A DNA stretch of 6,418 bases from Flavobacteriaceae bacterium (GTDB lineage: Bacteria; Bacteroidota; Bacteroidia; Flavobacteriales; Flavobacteriaceae), in the NCBI GenBank assembly GCA_018608735.1, contig JABAYZ010000209.1:1-6418 (forward strand), written 5' to 3'. The notes beneath the pieces are model-generated. The model searched no databases. It saw nothing but the letters and a program-made list of their open reading frames with translations, and was not told the DNA's origin. Both the position numbers and the translations under genes were made by a program. This document shows positions 1 through 6,300 of the stretch, one piece after another (the first letter of the stretch is position 1; every line of letters begins with the position of its first letter).

Positions 1-216
1 GCCTTTGATAAAATTGAAGCTGCTGGAGATATGCAACCATCACTTGTTGCTGGGGGTATTAAAGTAGCACTTTTAACAACCGTATTTGGTCTGATTGTTG
101 CTATTATATTACAAGTCTTTTATAACTACATTATATCTAAAATTGATAGCATTGTAAATGACATGGAAGATTCCTCTATATCTTTAATGGATATATTGGT
201 TAAAAACAAAAAATAA
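1..216 (+). CDS. exbB: ExbB/TolQ/MotA-type proton channel subunit, C-terminal part
   Basis: This is the 3' end of a gene that begins before the window; the frame is open from base 1 and stops with TAA at 214-216, giving 71 residues. It fits the last part of an ExbB/TolQ/MotA-family proton channel: a short polar stretch, then LVAGGIKVALLTTVFGL (local residues 15-31) leading into one long hydrophobic helix (about 15-43), and a charged cytoplasmic tail. In this family the helix lines the proton pore of the ExbB pentamer, and the Thr at local position 27 aligns with the pore threonine of E. coli ExbB (T181). The Glu found nearby in E. coli ExbB is replaced by Val, which is common in relatives. 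Two ExbD genes downstream support the assignment. The exact subfamily (ExbB or TolQ) cannot be settled from the fragment. Confidence 0.88.
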   Translation, partial: AFDKIEAAGDMQPSLVAGGIKVALLTTVFGLIVAIILQVFYNYIISKIDSIVNDMEDSSISLMDILVKNKK

Positions 217-244
217 CAACACCTCAATACTAAATCAGATAATT

Positions 245-685
245 ATGAATTTACAAAAATTATTGAAGATTGTAGCTATTGTCATCGGTGTGATTTCAAT
301 CTTTTTCCTTGGAAGTATTATTTCTACAGGAGACGAAGCTATAAAAGCAGGCGAAGGCAGCAGTACAATCAATACATTCATGTATGTGTCTTATATCATT
401 CTAGCAATTGCCGTTGCTATCGTATTGATTTTTACAGTACTAAATTTAGTTTCTAACACATCAGGTTTAAAAAACACACTTATAGGCGCTGGCGCGTTCC
501 TAGTATTAGCATTACTATGCTACTATGGGTTTGCTAACGGCGTAGAAACAACTCTTAAAGATGGTGACATACTATCAGAAAGTGGTTCTAGACTTGTAGG
601 TGCTGGGTTGTACTTATTCTATTCCTTAGCAGTTATTGCTGGAGTAATAATGTTAGGTTTCGGAATTAAAAAAATGGCAAAATAA
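245..685 (+). CDS. Small four-helix inner-membrane protein of the ExbB-ExbD cluster, unknown function
   Basis: I do not recognise a named family for this 146-residue protein. Four hydrophobic segments are evident at about residues 8-27, 46-69, 77-96 and 117-140, with short loops and a basic end (KKMAK). The loops after helix 1 (around 28-43) and after helix 3 (around 97-115) are acidic or polar, while the loop between helices 2 and 3 and the C-terminus are basic. By the positive-inside rule this puts both termini in the cytoplasm. No catalytic or metal-binding motif is visible. It begins 28 bases after the ExbB-like gene and stops one base before the first ExbD gene, so it is almost certainly co-transcribed and probably translationally coupled. 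That position suggests an accessory membrane subunit of the stator complex, which is inference from context only. No Shine-Dalgarno precedes the ATG, as usual in Bacteroidota. Confidence 0.85.
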   Translation: MNLQKLLKIVAIVIGVISIFFLGSIISTGDEAIKAGEGSSTINTFMYVSYIILAIAVAIVLIFTVLNLVSNTSGLKNTLIGAGAFLVLALLCYYGFANGVETTLKDGDILSESGSRLVGAGLYLFYSLAVIAGVIMLGFGIKKMAK

Positions 686-686
686 T

Positions 687-1295
687 ATGGCAAAGCGATC
701 TGCACCAGAAGTGAATGCCGGCTCAATGGCCGATATTGCCTTCTTACTGTTAATATTTTTCTTGGTTACTACAACCATAGAAAAGGATTCTGGAATCAAC
801 CGGAAACTCCCTCCTGTGGAAGATGTTGATCAGCCAGATGTAGTAATCAAACAGAAAAATATTTTTACAGTACTGTTAAATGGTAAAGATCAATTGCTTG
901 TCGAAGATGAGCTTATGGAGCTTAAAGATTTGAGAGCAGCGGCTGTTGAGTTTTTAGATAACAATGGAGATCAAACCTGTACCTATTGTAAAGGCGCTAA
1001 AGATCCATCTTCCTCGGACAATCCAGACAAAGCAATTATATCTTTAAAAAACGAACGCGAAACATCCTATGCGGCATACATATCAGTTCAAAATGAACTG
1101 GTTGCGGCATATAATGTGCTTCGAAATAAAAGAGCACTCGAACTCGGATCTCAAGAAGGATTTTTAGATATGAATTTTGTAGAAATGCAAAAGAATTATA
1201 AAGATGCACGTTTTGTAGGAAACAAAACTAAACTGAAAGAACTAATCGATCAAATAAAAGTAGAGTATCCACAGAAACTTTCAGAAGTTCAGTAG
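687..1295 (+). CDS. exbD: ExbD/TolR-family biopolymer transport protein with periplasmic CxxC insertion
   Basis: This 202-residue ExbD/TolR-type protein should anchor in the inner membrane and couple proton flow through the ExbB pentamer to a periplasmic partner. A short cytoplasmic N-terminus is followed by one transmembrane helix (about 15-31) starting MADIAFLLLIFFL. Asp16 sits where the essential proton-carrying aspartate of ExbD lies (D25 in E. coli). The rest is periplasmic. Residues 58-90 resemble the first part of the ExbD fold, and 116-148 (AIISL, then SYAAYISVQNELVAAYNVLR) the second. Between them is an insertion, about 91-115, with Cys98-Thr-Tyr-Cys101. A charged C-terminal extension (about 150-202) also makes it longer than typical ExbD proteins of about 140 residues. 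It starts one base after the upstream stop, indicating translational coupling, and ends in TAG. Family assignment is firm; the transported cargo or driven process is not known. Confidence 0.93.
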   Translation: MAKRSAPEVNAGSMADIAFLLLIFFLVTTTIEKDSGINRKLPPVEDVDQPDVVIKQKNIFTVLLNGKDQLLVEDELMELKDLRAAAVEFLDNNGDQTCTYCKGAKDPSSSDNPDKAIISLKNERETSYAAYISVQNELVAAYNVLRNKRALELGSQEGFLDMNFVEMQKNYKDARFVGNKTKLKELIDQIKVEYPQKLSEVQ

Positions 1296-1320
1296 TTTAA
1301 TTTAAAAGCAAACAAACAAA

Positions 1321-1800
1321 ATGTCAAAATTTAAAAAGAAAACTGACGGAGGCATACCAGCAATTTCCACGGCTTCGCTTCCAGATATTGTATTTATGTT
1401 ACTGTTCTTTTTTATGGTAGCTACCGTAATGCGTGAAAATTCACTTAAAATTCAAAACGCACTTCCAGTAGCAAACCAAGTAGAAAAGCTTGATAAGAAA
1501 AACCCAGTGAGTTATATTTACATGGGTAAACCAAGTGCTGGCTATGAGAAATTTGGAACAGAATCAAGAATTCAATTGAATGATCAATTTGCCGACCTTT
1601 CAGAAGTAGGTGCATTTATCGGATCCGAAAGAACAGCCTTAAGAGAGGAATTAGTACCTTTTCTTACCGTTGCCCTTAAAGTCGATAAAGACGCCAATAT
1701 GGGAATTGTAGGCGATGTCAAACAAGAACTTAGAAAAGTCAATGCACTCAAAATCAACTATACCACTGGTGTAGGTGATGCAATGACAAATTTGAAATAA
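1321..1800 (+). CDS. exbD: ExbD/TolR-family biopolymer transport protein, second copy
   Basis: This is a second ExbD/TolR-type subunit, 159 residues and close to the usual family length. The N-terminus is basic (KFKKK), followed by a helix at about 20-37 with Asp22 in LPDIVFMLLFFFMV, matching the conserved membrane aspartate. The periplasmic part carries a strand (SYIYMGKP, 64-71), a RIQLNDQFADL segment (83-93) and a terminal domain with LKVDKDANMGIVGDVKQELR (119-138), which fits the second half of the ExbD fold. It lacks the cysteines and long C-terminal tail of the ExbD just upstream, and sequence similarity between the two is low outside the membrane helix, so they look like old, specialised paralogues. 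The gene starts 25 bases after its neighbour behind an A-rich leader without Shine-Dalgarno and is the last gene before a strong terminator. The two ExbDs may form a heterodimer inside one ExbB pentamer; that is inference. Confidence 0.93.
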   Translation: MSKFKKKTDGGIPAISTASLPDIVFMLLFFFMVATVMRENSLKIQNALPVANQVEKLDKKNPVSYIYMGKPSAGYEKFGTESRIQLNDQFADLSEVGAFIGSERTALREELVPFLTVALKVDKDANMGIVGDVKQELRKVNALKINYTTGVGDAMTNLK

Positions 1801-1821
1801 AATTCTATCCTAAAATAATTT

Positions 1822-1854
1822 AAAAAGCATTCTACTTAGAATGCTTTTTTTATT
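1822..1854 (+). terminator. Rho-independent terminator closing the ExbB-ExbD cluster
   Basis: A perfect 12-bp inverted repeat (AAAAAGCATTCT at 1822-1833, AGAATGCTTTTT at 1838-1849) flanks a 4-base loop ACTT and runs into a T-rich tract to about 1854. It lies 22 bases after the last ExbD stop. The A-run on the left arm means it could also work on the minus strand, though no minus-strand gene ends here. Confidence 0.9.
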
Positions 1855-1885
1855 TAATTTAGTACCATAAAATCAGGATAACCCT

Positions 1886-2569
1886 ATGAGAACACGTCTT
1901 TTATTATTGTTTTTTTGGACCTGTATTTCTGTGGTATCTTCACAATCAAATACGACTTCCGAATCAGACAGTTTATATAGAGAAGATCAACTTTATGTTG
2001 GCGTTACTTACAATGCGTTATTACAATTACCAGATGGTGTTACTCAAAATAGTTTTTCTACAGGCTTACATTTGGGCCTAATTAGAGATTTTCCATTAAA
2101 CAAACGCCGCAATATTGCCATAGGTTTAGGGCTGGGATACTCCTTTAATATTTTCAATCAAAATATTAAAATCAATGCGTCTAATACACCAACATATACG
2201 ATTTTAAATGATGTTGATTATTCTAGGAACAATTTTTCTCAGCACCTCATAGAAGTGCCTTTTGAATTGCGTTGGCGAACGTCTAATGCAGAGTCCTATA
2301 AGTTTTGGCGCATATATACAGGAATCAAACTTGGATATCTAGTAGGCTCAAAATCTGTTTTTGATGGCGCTTCAGGGCGTATATCAAATAGAAATTTAGA
2401 GAACTTGAATCCTTGGCAGTATGGATTAACACTTAGTGTAGGCTATAATACTTGGAATGGCTATATTTATTATGGACTACATCCAATTTTTGATAAGGCT
2501 TTTTCCGAAAATGCTCAAGCCTTAGATATGAGTGCCTTAAAAATCGGACTTATTTTTTATGTGTTATAA
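1886..2569 (+). CDS. PorT-like outer-membrane beta-barrel protein
   Basis: This 227-residue protein is a probable small outer-membrane beta-barrel of the PorT-like/OMP_b-brl group common in Bacteroidota. A signal peptide is clear: basic start (MRTR), hydrophobic core (about 5-17), and a probable signal peptidase I site after VVSS19, leaving an N-terminal Gln. Cys13 lies inside the hydrophobic core and is not a lipobox. The mature part alternates polar and hydrophobic residues rich in Gly and aromatics, as in amphipathic strands: ALLQLP, NIAIGLGLGYSFNIF (76-90), LIEVPFELRWR (121-131), RIYTGIKLGYLVG (142-154), YGLTLSVGYN, GYIYYGLHPIF (192-202), and a final strand LKIGLIFYVL. True PorT/SprT is a type IX secretion component, but nothing here proves that role, and the name should be read as a family label. 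It follows the ExbB-ExbD terminator and needs its own promoter; only a weak candidate is visible. Confidence 0.8.
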   Translation: MRTRLLLLFFWTCISVVSSQSNTTSESDSLYREDQLYVGVTYNALLQLPDGVTQNSFSTGLHLGLIRDFPLNKRRNIAIGLGLGYSFNIFNQNIKINASNTPTYTILNDVDYSRNNFSQHLIEVPFELRWRTSNAESYKFWRIYTGIKLGYLVGSKSVFDGASGRISNRNLENLNPWQYGLTLSVGYNTWNGYIYYGLHPIFDKAFSENAQALDMSALKIGLIFYVL

Positions 2570-2571
2570 CA
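2562..2571. other. Palindrome containing the shared stop codons of two convergent genes
   Basis: TGTTATAACA is a perfect 10-base palindrome. Its central TTATAA serves both genes: each strand reads Leu (TTA) then stop (TAA), so the barrel gene and the minus-strand membrane-protein gene overlap by six bases with mirror-image endings. No terminator hairpin with a U-tract is seen at the junction. Confidence 0.9.
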
Positions 2572-3172
2572 AGTGATCAAACAATAAAAATTGAGGAATA
2601 ACACCAATAATTAGCCCTGCTACGAGTTCTTTGGTGGTATGTGCATTCAAATGTAAACGAGAGCTAGCCATAGCCCCCACCACAATTAAAAATAGTGCCA
2701 AAGCCCCACTAAAAGAATTCCCATAGTGCAAATTAATAAGAATCATAAAAAAGAAAGTGCCTCCTGTACTCATCATATGGATGCTTGTTTTGAAGTTTAG
2801 AAACGCCAAAAATAGCCCTCCCAAAGCCGTGATCATACCACCTAGAAACAAATAATGTAATTCTATACTTATTGACTTAGGTAAAATCATAAAACTTAAA
2901 TAGCCCAAAATAATACTATTTAGAAGTAATGGCCAGCGGCGTTCTTTAGTCGTTTTCAGATGAATGGTTTGTACTACACGCAATTGTTTTAAGATAAAAT
3001 ATAAAACAAGAGGCAAAATAACACTCCAAAAAATAATTGAAATCAACCAAAAACTAATTCGAATTGCAGGAAATGAAATTGGAGTTACAGAAAAATAATA
3101 CACAGCTCCCATCCATGGCATTAATAAAGGATGTAAAATATAAGAGATACTTTTTAAAAAAGAAGTTAACAT
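2564..3172 (-). CDS. Multi-pass membrane protein with a degenerate PAP2-type phosphatase signature
   Basis: This 202-residue, very hydrophobic protein has about six membrane helices (roughly 14-30, 38-61, 83-97, 105-126, 137-148 and 154-170) plus a hydrophobic C-terminus (183-198). Residues in the order expected for the membrane-bound PAP2 (type 2 phosphatidic acid phosphatase) superfamily are recognisable. Lys73 to Pro81 (KTTKERRWP) resembles the first motif, KxxxxxxRP. Lys128-Thr-Ser-Ile-His132 through STGG138 occupies the place of the PSGH motif. Ser171-Arg172, His178 and Glu182 match SRx5Hx3D with Glu for Asp. Working PAP2 enzymes remove phosphate from lipids such as phosphatidate or undecaprenyl pyrophosphate. 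Here the central motif is poorly kept, so catalysis is uncertain. The ATG at 3172 leaves a first helix with little N-terminal extension. A TAnnTTTG promoter element lies upstream at 3245-3238. Fold assignment is moderately sure; activity is not. Confidence 0.75.
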   Translation of the reverse strand: MLTSFLKSISYILHPLLMPWMGAVYYFSVTPISFPAIRISFWLISIIFWSVILPLVLYFILKQLRVVQTIHLKTTKERRWPLLLNSIILGYLSFMILPKSISIELHYLFLGGMITALGGLFLAFLNFKTSIHMMSTGGTFFFMILINLHYGNSFSGALALFLIVVGAMASSRLHLNAHTTKELVAGLIIGVIPQFLLFDHLL

Positions 3173-3237
3173 AGGTAGGATTAATTGACGTAATATTACT
3201 AAAAAAAAATTATTTATGTGTTGCGATATGTAAAAAT

Positions 3238-3245
3238 CAAAGCTA
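3238..3245 (-). promoter_or_regulatory. Putative Bacteroidota -7 promoter element for the PAP2-like gene
   Basis: Read on the minus strand this is TAGCTTTG, an exact match to TAnnTTTG, the -7 element of the Bacteroidota primary sigma factor. It would place the transcript start near 3231 and leave a leader of about 60 bases before the ATG. No convincing TTG -33 element is seen at the usual spacing, so this is a candidate only. Confidence 0.45.
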
Positions 3246-3313
3246 TAATTTCAAGAATCTCACCTAATCGTAAAATGACCTGCGTTATTCGGTGGCTTTT
3301 TGTTTAAATTTCT

Positions 3314-3321
3314 TAATTTTG
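3314..3321 (+). promoter_or_regulatory. Putative Bacteroidota -7 promoter element for ileS
   Basis: TAATTTTG matches TAnnTTTG exactly and lies 21 bases before the ileS ATG, predicting a very short leader of about 15-18 bases. A TTTTTG run sits 11 bases upstream, closer than the usual -33 spacing, so the upstream element is weak. The short leader leaves no room after this start site for a T-box or other tRNA-sensing structure. Confidence 0.5.
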
Positions 3322-3342
3322 CGACCTTAATAGCAATGAAAA

Positions 3343-6300
3343 ATGAGCGCGACATTTCCTGAATATAAAGGACTTAACTTACCAAACGTAGCAGACGAAA
3401 TGCTAAAGTTTTGGGAGGACCATGATATTTTTGACAAAAGCATTACCTCTCGAAATGGTAAACCACCCTATGTGTTTTTCGAAGGACCACCATCTGCCAA
3501 TGGTTTGCCAGGTGTACATCATGTTTTGGCACGCGCCATAAAAGATATTTTTCCACGTTACAAAACCATGAAAGGCTTTCAGGTAAAGCGTAAAGCAGGT
3601 TGGGACACACACGGTCTTCCAATTGAATTGGGCGTAGAAAAAGAATTAGGAATTACAAAAGAAGATATTGGAAAAACTATTTCTGTTGAAGACTATAATG
3701 CTGCCTGCCGAAAAGCAGTGATGCGCTACACAGATATCTGGAATGATCTTACTCAAAAAATGGGCTATTGGGTCAATATGGATGATCCTTATGTTACTTA
3801 TGACCCTAAATACATGGAAAGTGTATGGTGGTTGTTAAAGCAAATTTATAATAATAAACTTATATATAAAGGCTATACAATCCAACCGTATTCGCCAAAG
3901 GCAGGCACAGGCTTAAGCTCTCATGAGCTCAACCAACCAGGTACCTATCAAGATGTTACGGACACGACTATTGTTGCTCAGTTTAAAGCAAACGAGGCAT
4001 CACTCCCCGAGTTTCTACAGAATGAAGGGTCTATTTTATTTTTGGCTTGGACCACAACTCCGTGGACCTTGCCGAGTAATACCGCTTTAACTGTTGGTCC
4101 AAAAATTGAATATGTACTTGTGAAGACCTATAATCAATACACCTTTGAACCTGCCAACGTGGTTGTTGCAAAGGCATTGGTTGGCAAACAATTTAGCGGA
4201 AAATTTAAGGCAGTAGAACACTTGGACGATTTGGAAGGCTATCAGTCCTCAGACAAAACCATTCCTTTTTATGTTGTAAAATCGTTTATAGGAAAAGACC
4301 TTGTGGGAATCTCCTACGAGCAATTGTTAGATTATGCCTTGCCAAATGACAACCCTCAAGATGCTTTTAGAATCATATCTGGAGATTTTGTAACTACAGA
4401 AGACGGCACCGGAATTGTGCATACTGCTCCAACATTTGGAGCAGATGATGCCCTAGTAGCTAAACAAGCCAGCCCAGAAATTCCACCATTATTAGTGAAA
4501 GACGCGGATGACAATTTAGTACCACTTGTAGATCTACAGGGTCGATTTAGACCTGAAGTCGCCGAGTTTGCTGGATGCTTTGTGAAAAACGAATATTATC
4601 CCGAAGGCGAAGCACCCGAAAAATCTGTAGATGTAGAGTTGGCTATTAAATTAAAAATAGAAAACAAAGCCTTCAAGGTTGAAAAATACAAACACAGTTA
4701 TCCTAACTGCTGGAGAACTGACAAACCGATTTTATACTATCCATTAGATTCTTGGTTTATAAAGGTCACAGATGCAAAAGAACGCATGTTCGATCTAAAC
4801 AAAACGATCAATTGGAAACCAAAAAGCACAGGCGAAGGTCGTTTTGGAAACTGGTTAGCAAATGCAAACGATTGGAATTTATCTCGCTCTCGCTATTGGG
4901 GAATTCCGCTTCCAATATGGCGCACAGAAGATGGAAAAGAAGAAATTTGTATTGGTTCGGTCGAAGAGTTAAAAGCTGAAATGCAAAAAGCAGTTAAAGC
5001 GGGAGTTTTAGAAAATGACATTTTTGAAGATTTTGTAGTCGGTGATCAGTCACTTGAAAATTACGCCAAAATTGATTTGCATAAAAATATTGTCGATGCT
5101 ATTACATTGGTATCTCCATCCGGAAAGCCAATGCAGCGCGAAAGCGATTTAATTGATGTCTGGTTTGACTCGGGGAGTATGCCCTATGCTCAATGGCACT
5201 ATCCATTTGAGAACAAAGATCTTATTGACGAAAACAAAGCCTTTCCAGCAGATTTTATTGCTGAAGGTGTGGATCAAACTCGAGGATGGTTTTACACCCT
5301 TCATGCCATCGCCACCATGGTTTTTGATTCTGTGGCTTACAAAAATGTGGTATCCAATGGACTTGTCTTAGACAAAAACGGACAGAAAATGTCCAAACGT
5401 TTGGGTAATGCTACCGATCCTTTTGAAACACTTTCGACCTATGGTGCAGATGCCACACGTTGGTATATGATTAGTAATGCAAACCCATGGGATAATTTAA
5501 AATTTGACATCGAGGGTATTGAAGAAGTAAAACGAAAGTTTTTCGGCACCTTATATAATACCTATTCTTTTTTCACGCTCTATGCAAATATTGACAAATT
5601 CAGCTACGCAGAAGCCAACATTTCAAGTCAAGATCGTCCAGAAATTGACCGTTGGATTTTATCAGAACTCAATTCATTAATTGAAAAAGTAGATGCCTAT
5701 TACGCAGACTATGAACCTACAAAAGCAGCTCGTGTAATCTCTGAATTTACTCAGGAATACTTAAGTAACTGGTATGTTCGTCTTAGCAGAAGACGCTTCT
5801 GGAAAGGGGAGTATGAAACGGATAAAATATCGGCCTATCAGACCTTATATACCTGTATGCTTACCATTGCTAAGCTTGGCGCACCAATTGCACCATTTTT
5901 CATGGACCGCTTATATTTAGATTTGAATTCTGCAACGCATAAAGAAGCTTTTGAAAGTGTCCATTTATCAGATTTCCCATCAGCAGATGTCACCCTAATT
6001 GATAAAAATTTGGAGCGAAAAATGGAACAGGCACAAACCATTTCATCTCTAGTATTATCATTAAGAGCAAAAGAGAAAATCAAGGTTCGTCAGCCCCTAC
6101 AAAAAATCATGATTCCAGTGAGTTCTGTAACTCAAAAAGAAGATATTTTAGCTGTTGTAGACTTAGTAAAACACGAAGTCAATGTCAAAGAAGTTGAATT
6201 ATTAGAAGATGCTTCAGATATTTTGGTGAAACAAATCAAACCAAATTTTAAAGCTTTAGGGCCAAGATTTGGAAAAGACATGAAGTCGATTGCCAATGTC

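Noticed and set aside
687..1295. The enlarged ExbD as a frameshift or gene fusion artefact
   Set aside because: The frame is continuous and ExbD-like sequence resumes after the insertion (AIISL onward), so it reads as one intact, extended protein.
1855..1862. TAATTTAG as a promoter -7 element for the barrel gene
   Set aside because: It has one mismatch to TAnnTTTG, sits directly in the terminator's T-rich tail and lacks a -33 element, so it is too weak to annotate.
3201..3209. Run of nine A residues as a phase-variable tract
   Set aside because: It lies in the leader region of the PAP2-like gene, not in a coding frame, and such A-runs are common in AT-rich intergenic DNA.
3173..3342. Possible T-box or other riboswitch before ileS
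   Set aside because: I found no long stem structure, T-box sequence or antiterminator pairing. The predicted transcript leader is under 20 bases, and T-boxes are not typical of Bacteroidota.
3403..3612. Minus-strand open frame of 69 codons
   Set aside because: It lies wholly inside ileS, antisense to the region encoding the first catalytic signature, and its translation has no recognisable domain.
4752..5371. Two plus-strand open frames (4752-4979 and 5153-5371)
   Set aside because: Both are out-of-frame readings of ileS, whose own frame is uninterrupted and carries the expected WGIPLP, WFDSG and KMSKR motifs there.
5838..6083. Minus-strand open frame of 81 codons
   Set aside because: It is antisense to the helical part of ileS, with no leader features or recognisable product.
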